From Bradyrhizobium sp. AUGA SZCCT0176 (GTDB lineage Bacteria; Pseudomonadota; Alphaproteobacteria; Rhizobiales; Xanthobacteraceae), in NCBI RefSeq assembly GCF_018130145.1, contig NZ_JAFCMB010000002.1:186001-250000 (forward strand): DNA of 64,000 nt, in the 5' to 3' direction. Shown in pieces: positions 1-8,313 of this stretch (its first letter is position 1; every line of letters starts with the position of its first letter). A model generated the notes under the pieces. The model was not told where the DNA came from. It saw only the letters and a list, made by a program, of their open reading frames with translations, and ran no database searches. A program made the position numbers and the translations under genes.

Positions 1-2
1 GT

Positions 3-1445
3 GAAGCCCGCCGCGCGGCGCTGGCGCGCGTGTTGGCGCCCGCCCCCGACATTTTGCTGCTGGACGAGCCGACCAACCATCTCGATCTCACCACCATCGA
101 ATGGCTGGAAGGCGAGCTGGAGAGCCGCCGCTGTGCGCTCGTCATCATCAGCCATGACCGCCGCTTCCTCTCCAACCTGTCGCGCTCTACCGCCTGGCTC
201 GACCGCGGCCAGATCAAGCAGATCGACCGCGGCTTTTCCGCATTCGAGGCCTGGCGCGACGAAGTGCTGGCCGAGGAAGAGCGCGACCAGCACAAGCTCG
301 ACCGCAAGATCGTCAACGAAGAGCACTGGCTGCGCTACGGCGTCTCCGGCCGCCGCAAGCGCAACGTCAAGCGGCTCGGCAATCTGCATGCCCTGCGCGA
401 CCAGCGGCGCACTTATCGCGGCGCGACCGGGAATGCCAGCCTCGCCGCCGCCGAAGCGGACAAATCGGGCAAGCTGGTCATCGAGGCCAAGAACATCGGC
501 AAATCCTTTGGCGACCGCAAGATCGTCGACGGATTCTCGATCCGGGTGCAGCGCGGCGACCGCATCGGTATCGTCGGCCCGAACGGCGCCGGCAAGACCA
601 CGCTCATTGATATGCTGACCGGCGGCAGTCCGCCCGACAGCGGCACGATCCGGCTCGGCGCCAATATCGAGATGGCGACGCTGGACCAGCACCGCGAAAG
701 CCTCGACCCCAAATCGACGCTGGCCGACGCCCTGACCGGGGGCGGCAGCGACCACGTCATGATCGGCGGCAAGCCGAAGCACGTCGTCAGCTACATGAAG
801 GACTTTTTGTTCGCGCAGGAGCAGATGCGCACGCCGCTGGAGGTATTGTCCGGCGGCGAACGCGGCCGACTGATGCTGGCGCGCTCATTGGCAAAAGCTT
901 CCAACCTCTTGGTCCTGGACGAGCCGACCAACGATCTCGACCTCGAAACCCTCGACGTGCTCGAGGAGATGCTCGGCGACTACGAAGGCACGGTGATCCT
1001 GATCAGCCATGACCGCGACTTCCTCGACCGCGTCGTGACCTCGGTGATCGCGCCCGAAGGCGACGGAATCTGGATCGAATATGCCGGCGGCTATACCGAC
1101 ATGCTGGCGCAGCGCGGCGCGGATCTGAAGCGCGAGGCGGTAAAGGTCGCCGAAGAGAAACGGGAAGCGAGGGTTGCCGCTGGATCGCCTTCGACCGGAC
1201 CGAAACGGCGCCTGAACTTCAACGAAAAGCACGCGCTGGAAACGCTACCCAAGACCATGGCGAAGCTGCAAGCCGAGATTGCCAAGCAGCAGCGCATCCT
1301 CGACGATACCGATCTCTACAAGAAGAACCGCAAGAAGTTTGATTCCGCCTCCGATGCGCTTACAAAGGCGCAGAAGGAATTGCAGGAAGCCGAGGACAAG
1401 TGGCTGGAGCTTGAGGTGCTGCGCGAAGAGATAGAACAGGCATGA
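3..1445 (+). CDS. ABC-F family ATPase, Uup-like (5' truncated by window edge)
   Basis: Soluble ABC-F protein with two nucleotide-binding domains and no membrane segments; the family acts on ribosomes or DNA-linked processes rather than in transport. The frame is open from base 3 without a start, beginning inside the first domain just after its signature motif and followed at once by Walker B (LLLDEPTNHLDL). The second domain has Walker A (GPNGAGKTT, near base 577), signature SGGERGR (near 848) and Walker B with LDEPTNDLDL. The last 80 or so residues are charged and helical, as in the Uup C-terminal coiled coil. About 480 residues are visible of a usual 600-630. Uup is the closest subfamily I can name; other ABC-F subfamilies are not excluded. 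Confidence 0.93.
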   Translation, partial: EARRAALARVLAPAPDILLLDEPTNHLDLTTIEWLEGELESRRCALVIISHDRRFLSNLSRSTAWLDRGQIKQIDRGFSAFEAWRDEVLAEEERDQHKLDRKIVNEEHWLRYGVSGRRKRNVKRLGNLHALRDQRRTYRGATGNASLAAAEADKSGKLVIEAKNIGKSFGDRKIVDGFSIRVQRGDRIGIVGPNGAGKTTLIDMLTGGSPPDSGTIRLGANIEMATLDQHRESLDPKSTLADALTGGGSDHVMIGGKPKHVVSYMKDFLFAQEQMRTPLEVLSGGERGRLMLARSLAKASNLLVLDEPTNDLDLETLDVLEEMLGDYEGTVILISHDRDFLDRVVTSVIAPEGDGIWIEYAGGYTDMLAQRGADLKREAVKVAEEKREARVAAGSPSTGPKRRLNFNEKHALETLPKTMAKLQAEIAKQQRILDDTDLYKKNRKKFDSASDALTKAQKELQEAEDKWLELEVLREEIEQA

Positions 1446-1464
1446 TGCGTGGGATGGTTGCCAT

Positions 1465-1546
1465 CGTCATTGCGAAGAGCGCAGCGACGAAGCAATCCAT
1501 TCTGCACCTCGGATAGATGGATTGCTTCGCTTCGCTCGCAATGACG
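1465..1546. repeat. Intergenic palindromic repeat, GTCATTGCGA...GAAGCAATCCA type
   Basis: The left arm (CGTCATTGCGA then GACGAAGCAATCCA) is the imperfect inverted copy of the right arm (TGGATTGCTTCG then CGCAATGACG), so the transcript could fold into one long hairpin. It fills the gap between two co-directional genes. A related element with the GAAGCAATCCAGA core occurs at 41372-41419. Confidence 0.85.
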
Positions 1547-1569
1547 AGCATGCTGAATTGGAGTGAAAA

Positions 1570-2649
1570 ATGACCACACCCCTCGCCGCCAAGATCGCCC
1601 GTGAATACGGCACCCCCGCCGCCGTGATCGACATGGACCGGGTCGAGCGCAACATCGCGCGGATCCAGGCGGCGTGCGATGCCGCTGGCGTCGCCAACCG
1701 GCCGCATATCAAGACCCACAAGAGCCCGCTGCTGGCCGCGATGCAGATCAAGGCTGGCGCCAAGGGCATCACCTGCCAGAAGCTCGGTGAAGCCGAAGTG
1801 ATGGCGGACGCCGGGATCGACGACATCCTGATCAGCTACAACCTGATCGGCGAGGAAAAGATGGCCCGGCTCGGCGCGCTGCAGGGCAAGGCCAACATGA
1901 CGGTCGCCTGCGACAATTCCGTCGTGGTGGCGGGCCTGCCGCAGGCTGCCGCTGCATCCGGCCGGCCGCTGTCGGTGGTGGTTGAATGCGACACTGGCCG
2001 CAAGCGTGCCGGCGTCGAGACCCCGGCGGAAGCCATTGCGTTGGCACGCGAGATCGCAGCGTCAAAAGGGCTGAAATTCGCCGGCTTCATGCTGTACCCG
2101 ACCGAAACCGGCTGGGCGGAAGCGCAGAAGTTCTTTGACGAGGCGTTGGCAGGCGTCCGCGCCCACGGCCTCGATGCAACCATGGTCTCGACCGGCGGTT
2201 CGCCGAACATGAAGAATGTCGGCAAGCTCAAGGGCGCCACCGAGCATCGGCCCGGCACCTACATCTACAACGACCGCATGCAGGTCGCCGCCGGCGTCGC
2301 CGGCTGGGACGATTGCGCGCTCAGCATCTATTCGACGGTTGTCAGCCGCGCCGGCCCGGATCGCGGCATTCTCGATGCCGGCTCCAAGACACTGACGTCC
2401 GACACCGGCGGGCTCGAAGGCCACGGCCTGATCCTCGAGCATCCCGAAGCCAAGATCGCGCGTTTTGCCGAAGAGCATGGCTTCCTCGACCTCACCCGCA
2501 GCAACACGCGGCCGAACGTCGGCGACGTCGTGCGGATCGTGCCCAACCACGTCTGCGTCGTCGTCAACATGATGGACGAAGTGGTGATGGTGCGCGGCGA
2601 CGAGATTCTTGGAACGCTGCCGGTCGCGGCGCGGGGGAAGTTGCGGTGA
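1570..2649 (+). CDS. DSD1-family PLP enzyme (D-threonine aldolase / D-serine dehydratase-like)
   Basis: Fold-type III PLP enzyme, 359 residues, with an N-terminal alanine-racemase-like barrel and a C-terminal metal-binding domain. The motif RPHIKTHK carries the probable Schiff-base lysine (about K48). An H-x-C pair near residue 326 (NHVC) matches the metal site of D-serine dehydratases and D-threonine aldolases. The family cleaves or dehydrates D-beta-hydroxy amino acids using PLP plus a divalent metal. GGAG lies 7-8 bases before the ATG. It stands alone between two repeats. Substrate (D-threonine, D-serine or a D-3-hydroxyaspartate) cannot be decided from sequence. Confidence 0.85.
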   Translation: MTTPLAAKIAREYGTPAAVIDMDRVERNIARIQAACDAAGVANRPHIKTHKSPLLAAMQIKAGAKGITCQKLGEAEVMADAGIDDILISYNLIGEEKMARLGALQGKANMTVACDNSVVVAGLPQAAAASGRPLSVVVECDTGRKRAGVETPAEAIALAREIAASKGLKFAGFMLYPTETGWAEAQKFFDEALAGVRAHGLDATMVSTGGSPNMKNVGKLKGATEHRPGTYIYNDRMQVAAGVAGWDDCALSIYSTVVSRAGPDRGILDAGSKTLTSDTGGLEGHGLILEHPEAKIARFAEEHGFLDLTRSNTRPNVGDVVRIVPNHVCVVVNMMDEVVMVRGDEILGTLPVAARGKLR

Positions 2650-2655
2650 TACGCA

Positions 2656-2746
2656 CGTAGGGTGGGCAAAGGCGCGCTCTTCGCGCCGTGCCCACCATCT
2701 ATCTATCCAACGAAATGGTGGGCACGCTTCGCTTTGCCACCCTACG
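2656..2746. repeat. Intergenic palindromic repeat, GTAGGGTGGGCAAAG type
   Basis: The arms CGTAGGGTGGGCAAAG and CTTTGCCACCCTACG are inverted copies. An inner pair, GTGCCCACCAT and ATGGTGGGCAC, is also inverted, giving a two-tier palindrome. It lies between convergent genes and its last bases overlap the stop codon of the flavoprotein gene. Confidence 0.85.
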
Positions 2747-3980
2747 AAGCCAGGCTGAGCCACTTCAATACGCCCCTGCCCGCCGCAGCGCCGGTGGCAA
2801 ACGACGCCTGCAGCAGATAGCCGCCAGTTGGGGCTTCCCAATCCAGCATTTCACCCGCGGCGAATACGCCTGGCAAACGACGGATCATGAAGGCGTCGTC
2901 GAGTTCATCGAAGGCGATACCGCCCGCGGTCGAGATCGCGCGCGCGATCGGCGCGACGCCGTTGAGTTCTATGGGCACGGCGTTGATCAGACGGGCAAGA
3001 TCAGGTGGCGATAGCGACGCCAGCGACACGCCGGATATCTTGACCGCCTCCTGCAATAACCCGATCGCAACAGGCGAAAGATGCGCGGCCTTGCGCAGGA
3101 AATTCGACTGGGATTGTTTGCCCTTTGGCGCCGAGAGCCGCGCGGTCAATTCCTCGATCGCCAGATCGGGCCGTAGCACGACGTGCAGCGGCGCCTTCCC
3201 TGCGCTGAGGATCGCTTCGCGCAAATCCGCCGAGAGCGCATAGATCGCGCCACCTTCGATGCCCGTGCGGGTGATAATGGCCTCACCGCGAACGCTGTGT
3301 GCGCCAAACGTCAACGCCACGCCCTTGAGCGGCTGGCCTTCGAACCGATCGCGAAAAATGTCCGACCAGGCGATGCTGAAGCCGGAATTGGCTGGGCGCA
3401 GCGGCGATATCGTGACGCCTCTGGCGGCGAGCATTTCGGCCCAAGCGCCATCCGAACCAAGCCGCGGCCAGCTTGCGCCACCGAGCGCCAGCACCGTCGC
3501 GCTGGCGTCAATCGCGCGTTGCCCGTCGGGCGTTTGAAACTTGACGCGGCCATTCTCGTCCCAACCGGTCCAGCGATGGCGTAGCGCGAGTTGAACGCCT
3601 TGCCCGTCCAGCCGCCGCAGCCATGCCCGCAGCAGCGGTGAGGCCTTGAACGCCTTTGGGAAAACCCGGCCGCTGGAGCCGACGAAGGTCGGCTGCCCCA
3701 GCGCCTCGCTCCAGTCGCGCAGCGCCTGTGGCGGAAAGGCATCGATGGCCGCCTTCAGGTTCGGCATTGCTTCGGCGTATCGCGCGAGAAACGCGGGCAG
3801 CGGTTCGCTGTGCGTCAGATTGAGCCCGCCCCGCCCGGCCATCAGCAGCTTGCGGCCGGCGGACGGCATCGCGTCATGGACGGTGACGGCAGCGCCGCCA
3901 TTGGCCAACACCTCGGCGGCCATCAGGCCGGCGGGGCCGGCACCGATGATGGCGATGTTGTTGGCGCGAGGCGATGACAT
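2742..3980 (-). CDS. BaiN/HI0933-like flavoprotein (TIGR03862-type NAD(P)/FAD oxidoreductase)
   Basis: FAD-binding protein of 412 residues. It opens with a Rossmann fingerprint (IIGAGPAGLMAAEVLA), followed by GRKLLMAGRGGLNLTHSE, the hallmark of the HI0933/BaiN group, and ends with the second FAD-contact region (GVFAAGEMLDWEAPTGGYLLQ). Members are predicted oxidoreductases; one gut homologue, BaiN, is implicated in bile-acid metabolism, but most have no assigned substrate. Single gene, convergent with the PLP enzyme and separated from the next minus-strand gene by a repeat. Family assignment is firm; reaction unknown. Confidence 0.88.
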   Translation of the reverse strand: MSSPRANNIAIIGAGPAGLMAAEVLANGGAAVTVHDAMPSAGRKLLMAGRGGLNLTHSEPLPAFLARYAEAMPNLKAAIDAFPPQALRDWSEALGQPTFVGSSGRVFPKAFKASPLLRAWLRRLDGQGVQLALRHRWTGWDENGRVKFQTPDGQRAIDASATVLALGGASWPRLGSDGAWAEMLAARGVTISPLRPANSGFSIAWSDIFRDRFEGQPLKGVALTFGAHSVRGEAIITRTGIEGGAIYALSADLREAILSAGKAPLHVVLRPDLAIEELTARLSAPKGKQSQSNFLRKAAHLSPVAIGLLQEAVKISGVSLASLSPPDLARLINAVPIELNGVAPIARAISTAGGIAFDELDDAFMIRRLPGVFAAGEMLDWEAPTGGYLLQASFATGAAAGRGVLKWLSLAS

Positions 3981-4020
3981 GGCGTGAGTGTAAGCCGGAT
4001 TCGCCTACCGCAACAAAGAA

Positions 4021-4124
4021 CGTCATTCCGGGATGGTCCGAAGGACCAGATCTCAGGGGCGCAATTGCGCCCTGGGGAATCTCGAGATTCCGGGCTCGAC
4101 GCTTCGCGTCGCCCCGGAATGACG
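4021..4124. repeat. Intergenic palindromic repeat, CGTCATTCCGGG type
   Basis: Outer arms CGTCATTCCGGG and CCCCGGAATGACG are inverted. Inner self-complementary segments (GGGCGCAATTGCGCCC and GACGCTTCGCGTC) make small stem-loops. The same outer arms occur at 43015-43120. Confidence 0.85.
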
Positions 4125-4131
4125 GCGAGCG

Positions 4132-5049
4132 CTACAGCTTGATCCCCGCTCTCGCCGCGGCCTGCCCCACGTACTTCTGCGTCTGCTCGAACGCGCCCTG
4201 CAGCGCCTTCGCCGTGGACATATCGCCGATCGCGGCAAAGTTCGCGGCGATCGCGTCCGGCGTCCAGTCGGACTGGGCCAGGTTGATGCCTTCGGTCTCG
4301 ACGACCTTGATCACCGCAAACGAGCCGGCACCGGCGCCCATGATGGTGCGGGTCGGCGCGTCCTCGCTGAGCAAGAATTCCACCGCCGGCGTGATCGCCT
4401 CGGGGCGCATCAGGGCCAGCGCCTGCGGCGGCAGCAGTTCCTCGGTCATGCGCGTCGCCGCGGTCGGCGAGATGGTGTTGACGCGGATGTTGTTCTTGCG
4501 GCCCTCCTCGGCCAGCACGTTCATCAGGCCGATCATGCCGGCTTTGGCCGCGCCGTAATTGGCCTGGCCGAAATTGCCGAACAGGCCGGATGAGGAGGTG
4601 GTGACGACGATGCGGCCGTAATTGCGCTCGCGCATGCCGGCCCACACCGCCTTGCAGCAATAGAAGGTGCCGGTGAGATGGACATCCAGCACTTTTGCGA
4701 AATCAGCGACTTCCATTTTCGTAAACGACTTGTCGCGCAGGATGCCGGCATTGGCGCACAGCAAATCGACACTGCCCCACTCTTTGGTGGCGCGCTCGAC
4801 CATCGCCGTGACCTGCTCGAAATTGGAGACATCGGCGCCGTCGGCGATCGCGGTACCGCCGGCTTTGCGGATTTCCTCAACCACGGTCTCGGCCGGGGTC
4901 AGCGAGCCACCGGTGCCGTCGCGCGCGCCGCCGAAATCATTGACGACGACCTTGGCGCCGCGGCTGGCCAGCCCCAGCGCATGCGCCCGTCCCAGACCAT
5001 TGCCCGCGCCGGTGACGATTGCGACGCGTCCGTCAAACCTGATTGTCAT
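4132..5049 (-). CDS. SDR-family (3R)-hydroxyacyl-CoA dehydrogenase-like protein
   Basis: Short-chain dehydrogenase of 305 residues. N-terminal cofactor motif TGAGNGLGRAHA, then VVNDFGGARDGTG as in the dehydrogenase domain of peroxisomal multifunctional enzyme type 2, NAG motif (CANAGI), and catalytic Ser with YGAAK. It has a C-terminal extension of about 50 residues beyond the core SDR fold, also seen in that subgroup. Expected to oxidise a 3-hydroxyacyl-CoA to the 3-ketoacyl-CoA. The upstream genes are a MaoC hydratase and an acyl-CoA synthetase, the two preceding steps of such a route; a palindromic repeat separates it from them. Confidence 0.85.
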   Translation of the reverse strand: MTIRFDGRVAIVTGAGNGLGRAHALGLASRGAKVVVNDFGGARDGTGGSLTPAETVVEEIRKAGGTAIADGADVSNFEQVTAMVERATKEWGSVDLLCANAGILRDKSFTKMEVADFAKVLDVHLTGTFYCCKAVWAGMRERNYGRIVVTTSSSGLFGNFGQANYGAAKAGMIGLMNVLAEEGRKNNIRVNTISPTAATRMTEELLPPQALALMRPEAITPAVEFLLSEDAPTRTIMGAGAGSFAVIKVVETEGINLAQSDWTPDAIAANFAAIGDMSTAKALQGAFEQTQKYVGQAAARAGIKL

Positions 5050-5069
5050 GATTGCAGTTCCTGCTCTTC

Positions 5070-5155
5070 GTCATGCCCGGGCTTGACCCGGGCATCCATC
5101 CAAAATCGAGAGGTTTTTGAGCAGTGATGGATTGCCGGGTCAAGCCCGGCATGAC
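5070..5155. repeat. Intergenic palindromic repeat, GTCATGCCCGGGCTTGACC type
   Basis: Arms GTCATGCCCGGGCTTGAC and GTCAAGCCCGGCATGAC are inverted around a short spacer containing ATCCATC and GATGGAT. Same family as the copies at 26919-27020 and 57605-57677. Confidence 0.87.
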
Positions 5156-5165
5156 TGGCGAAACC

Positions 5166-5645
5166 TTACGCGAAATAGATCAAGCCGAGCCAGTTGGCGA
5201 CCAAAGCGGGTTTTGCTTCACCCTCGATCTCGACGGTGACATTGGTGCGCGACTGCAGCTCCTTCGGTTTGCGCAAAATTGCCTCCAGCAGCGTGAAACG
5301 GCCGCGGACGCGGGAGCCCGCGCGCACCGGCGACATGAACCGCAGCCGATCGAACCCGTAGTTGACCCCCATCGTGGTGCCTTCGATGACCGGCATCACC
5401 TCGTAGGACATGATCGACAGCAGAGACATCGTCAGAAAGCCGTGCGCCACGGTGGTGCCGTAAGCGGTTTCCTTCTTGGCGCGCTCGGGATCGACATGGA
5501 TGAACTGGTGGTCCTCGATCACGTCGGCATAGAGGTTGATCCTGGCTTGATCGACCAGGTGCCAGGACGAGACGCCGATCTCCTTGCCGACCATGGCCTG
5601 ATAGGCTTCAAACGACACCGGCGGCTTCTTCCAGACTTCATTCAT
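5166..5645 (-). CDS. MaoC-family (R)-enoyl-CoA hydratase
   Basis: Hot-dog-fold hydratase of 159 residues. The signature segment EDHQFIHVDPERA contains the Asp-His pair that activates water in (R)-specific enoyl-CoA hydratases, followed by GTTVAHGFLTMSL. It should hydrate a trans-2-enoyl-CoA to the (R)-3-hydroxyacyl-CoA, which the downstream SDR could then oxidise. The start lies 3 bases from the stop of the upstream acyl-CoA synthetase gene, so the two are very likely co-transcribed. Chain-length preference cannot be read from sequence. Confidence 0.88.
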   Translation of the reverse strand: MNEVWKKPPVSFEAYQAMVGKEIGVSSWHLVDQARINLYADVIEDHQFIHVDPERAKKETAYGTTVAHGFLTMSLLSIMSYEVMPVIEGTTMGVNYGFDRLRFMSPVRAGSRVRGRFTLLEAILRKPKELQSRTNVTVEIEGEAKPALVANWLGLIYFA

Positions 5646-5648
5646 CTA

Positions 5649-7382
5649 TCAACTCTCCAATCCGGCGGTCCGCACTTTCTGGAGTCCCGGAAACTGTTCC
5701 TCGCGGAATTCGGCGCCGCGCAGCGCATCACCGCGATTATCGTCATGCTCGAGCCGGCGCAACTGCACGCGGCGGATTTTTCCGGAAATCGTCTTCGGCA
5801 ATTCGGTGACGAGCTCGATGCGGCGGATACGCTTGAACGGTGCAAGCCGCGTATGCAGATGCGTGAAGATCGACAGCGCGGTTTCCGCCGAACGCTCCAC
5901 TCCCGCCACCAGCAGCACATAGGCCTTTGGAATAGCGAGGCGGATCGGATCTGGACTCGGCACGACGGCGGCTTCCGCGACCAGTTCATGCTCCAGCAGC
6001 ACGCTTTCGAGTTCGAACGGACTGATGCGGTAGTCGGAGGATTTGAACACGTCGTCGGAGCGGCCGACAAAGGTCAGATAACCCTCGTCATCGGCGAACA
6101 CCACGTCGCCGCTGCGATAGAGGTCGCCATCGGCGCCGCTCAGTTTGCCGTCCTCGCCCTGATAGCCCTGCATCAGGCCGGCCGGACGGTCCGCGCCGAG
6201 CACCAGCGTCACCTCGCCCTCTTTGGTCGCGTGGCCATCATTGTCGGTGATCTGCACGCGGTAGCCGGGCAACGGCCGGCCCATCGATCCGACCTTGACG
6301 GTCTGGCCCGGCGAGTTGCCGGCGAGCGCCGTAGTTTCGGTCTGGCCATAGCCGTCGCGGATGATCAGGCCCCAGGCGGTGCGGACCTGATCGATGACTT
6401 CGGGATTGAGCGGCTCGCCGGCGCCGCAGACTTCGCGCAAGGAGACTTTGAAGGCCGCAAGCTTCTCCTGGATGAACAGCCGCCACACCGTCGGCGGTGC
6501 GCACAAGGTCGTCACGCCACAACGGCCGATGGTCGCGAGCAACGCCTTGGCGTCGAAGCGCGGCTGGTTGACCACGAACACGGTGGCCCCGGCATTCCAG
6601 GGCGCGAACAAGCAGCTCCAGGCATGCTTGGCCCAGCCCGGCGAGGAAATGTTGAGATGCACGTCGCCCGGCTGCAGCCCGAGCCAGAACATCGTCGACA
6701 ACGCGCCGACGGGATAACTGCGCTGGCTGTGCCGCACCAGCTTTGGCTTTGCCGTGGTGCCCGAGGTGAAATAGAGCAGCATCGGGTCGTCGGCGTTGGT
6801 CGGACCATCGGCTGCGAATGTTTCCGAAGCGCCGGCGGCCTCTTCGAACGGCAACCAGCCCTCGTGCTTCGCCGTCGCGCCGACGACGATGCGCACCAGG
6901 CCTTCGGCGCCGAGACTGGCAAATTTCGCGACCTGATCCTGCGAGGCCACCACCACCTTGGCCCGGCCGCGGTCGAGGCGGTCGCGCAATTCGTCTGGTG
7001 TCAACAACGTGGTGGCTGGAATGACCACGACGCCGAGTTTCATCGCCGCCAGCATGGTCTCCCACAGCGGCACGACATTGCCGAGCAGCAGCAGCAAATG
7101 GTCGCCGCGCTTCAGGCCCTGCGCGCGCAGGAAATTGGCGACCTGGTTGGAGCGACGCGACAGCGCGGCAAAGGAAAGCTTTGTCTCCTTGTCGCTGCCG
7201 GCATCGACGATCCACAGCGCCGCACGGTCCTTGCTGTCGGAGTTACGCGCCAGTTCGGCATCGAACCAGTCCAGCGCCCAGTTGAACGGAACCGGATCCG
7301 GCCAGCGGAACCCCTTTACCGCGGTGTCGTAGTCGGTGCGGTGCTTGAGCAAAAAGGCGCGCGCTTCCTGGAAACTCGTCAT
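5649..7382 (-). CDS. AMP-forming acyl-CoA synthetase (ANL superfamily)
   Basis: Adenylating CoA ligase of 577 residues. It has the P-loop-like A3 motif YFTSGTTAKPK, the A5 motif DGYGQTE, the A7/A8 region SGDVVFADDEGYLTFVGRSDD and the C-terminal catalytic lysine in PKTISGKIRR. The ATG at 7382 is preferred over longer in-frame starts because the family N-terminus begins there and GGAG sits 7 bases upstream. It lies 10 bases after mmsB and 3 bases before the MaoC gene. It probably activates a short- or medium-chain carboxylic acid; the exact acid is not clear. Confidence 0.88.
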   Translation of the reverse strand: MTSFQEARAFLLKHRTDYDTAVKGFRWPDPVPFNWALDWFDAELARNSDSKDRAALWIVDAGSDKETKLSFAALSRRSNQVANFLRAQGLKRGDHLLLLLGNVVPLWETMLAAMKLGVVVIPATTLLTPDELRDRLDRGRAKVVVASQDQVAKFASLGAEGLVRIVVGATAKHEGWLPFEEAAGASETFAADGPTNADDPMLLYFTSGTTAKPKLVRHSQRSYPVGALSTMFWLGLQPGDVHLNISSPGWAKHAWSCLFAPWNAGATVFVVNQPRFDAKALLATIGRCGVTTLCAPPTVWRLFIQEKLAAFKVSLREVCGAGEPLNPEVIDQVRTAWGLIIRDGYGQTETTALAGNSPGQTVKVGSMGRPLPGYRVQITDNDGHATKEGEVTLVLGADRPAGLMQGYQGEDGKLSGADGDLYRSGDVVFADDEGYLTFVGRSDDVFKSSDYRISPFELESVLLEHELVAEAAVVPSPDPIRLAIPKAYVLLVAGVERSAETALSIFTHLHTRLAPFKRIRRIELVTELPKTISGKIRRVQLRRLEHDDNRGDALRGAEFREEQFPGLQKVRTAGLES

Positions 7383-7392
7383 CGGCGCTCCG

Positions 7393-8280
7393 TTATTTCC
7401 CGGCGAGACTCCGAACGTGCTGGATAATCCCGGAAAAATCCACCCCGCCATGGCCGGCGGCGTCGAACGCCTTGTAGATCTCCTGCGCGTGCTTGCCCAG
7501 AGGGGTCGCGGCGCCCGCGGCATTGGCGGCGTCCTGCGCCAGCGTCAAATCCTTCACCATCAGATTGGAGGCGAAACCGGGCTTGTAGTCGTTGTTGGCC
7601 GGAGAGGTCGGAACCGGGCCCGGCACCGGGCAATAAGTCGTCAGCGACCAGCATTGTCCCGATGAGGTCGAGGCGACGTCGAACAATGCCTGATGCGACA
7701 GGCCGAGCTTTTCGGCGAGCGCGAAGGCCTCGCCGACTGCGATCATGGAAATGCCCAAAATCATGTTGTTGCAGATCTTGGCCGCCTGCCCGGCGCCGGC
7801 GCCGCCGCAATGCACGATCTTCTTGCCCATGTTTTCCAGCACCGGCTTGGCGGCGCCGAACGCCTTCTCCTCGCCGCCGCACATGAAGGTCAGCGTCGCG
7901 CCCTTGGCGCCGCCGGTGCCGCCGGACACCGGCGCATCGACGGAAGCCATGCCGTGCTTGGCCGCCAGCGCATGCGCCTGTTTTGCACTCTCGACGTCGA
8001 TGGTCGAGCAATCGATGATCAGCGCGCCCTTGGCCATCGCCGGAACCACGTCGGTCCAGACCGAGACCACGTGCTTGCCCGCGGGCAGCATGGTGATGAC
8101 GGTATCCGCCCCCTTCACCGCGGCCGCGGCGCTTTCCGCAATCGTGGCGCCGTCGCTCTTGGCCTGATTCTTGGAGGCCTCGACCAGATCGAAGGCGATG
8201 ACCTTGTGGCCGGCCCTGACCAGATTGGCCGCCATCGGTCCGCCCATATTGCCGAGGCCAATGAATGCGATAGTAGCCAT
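7393..8280 (-). CDS. mmsB: 3-hydroxyisobutyrate dehydrogenase
   Basis: NAD-dependent beta-hydroxyacid dehydrogenase of 295 residues, oxidising 3-hydroxyisobutyrate to methylmalonate semialdehyde in valine catabolism. The N-terminus carries FIGLGNMGGPMA (dinucleotide site and family signature), then DAPVSGGTGGAKGATL (substrate contact) and the catalytic lysine in GAGQAAKICNNM. The 3-hydroxyisobutyryl-CoA hydrolase gene upstream makes its substrate and mmsA further upstream uses its product, which supports this over other family activities such as tartronate semialdehyde reductase. Confidence 0.93.
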   Translation of the reverse strand: MATIAFIGLGNMGGPMAANLVRAGHKVIAFDLVEASKNQAKSDGATIAESAAAAVKGADTVITMLPAGKHVVSVWTDVVPAMAKGALIIDCSTIDVESAKQAHALAAKHGMASVDAPVSGGTGGAKGATLTFMCGGEEKAFGAAKPVLENMGKKIVHCGGAGAGQAAKICNNMILGISMIAVGEAFALAEKLGLSHQALFDVASTSSGQCWSLTTYCPVPGPVPTSPANNDYKPGFASNLMVKDLTLAQDAANAAGAATPLGKHAQEIYKAFDAAGHGGVDFSGIIQHVRSLAGK

Positions 8281-8313
8281 CTCGAATCCTCCGCGTGAGC
8301 TGTTCTTGTTGTT

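Noticed and set aside
5124..7427. 767-codon plus-strand frame
   Set aside because: Antisense to the MaoC and acyl-CoA synthetase genes; the long frame comes from GC-rich third positions and has no recognisable domain.
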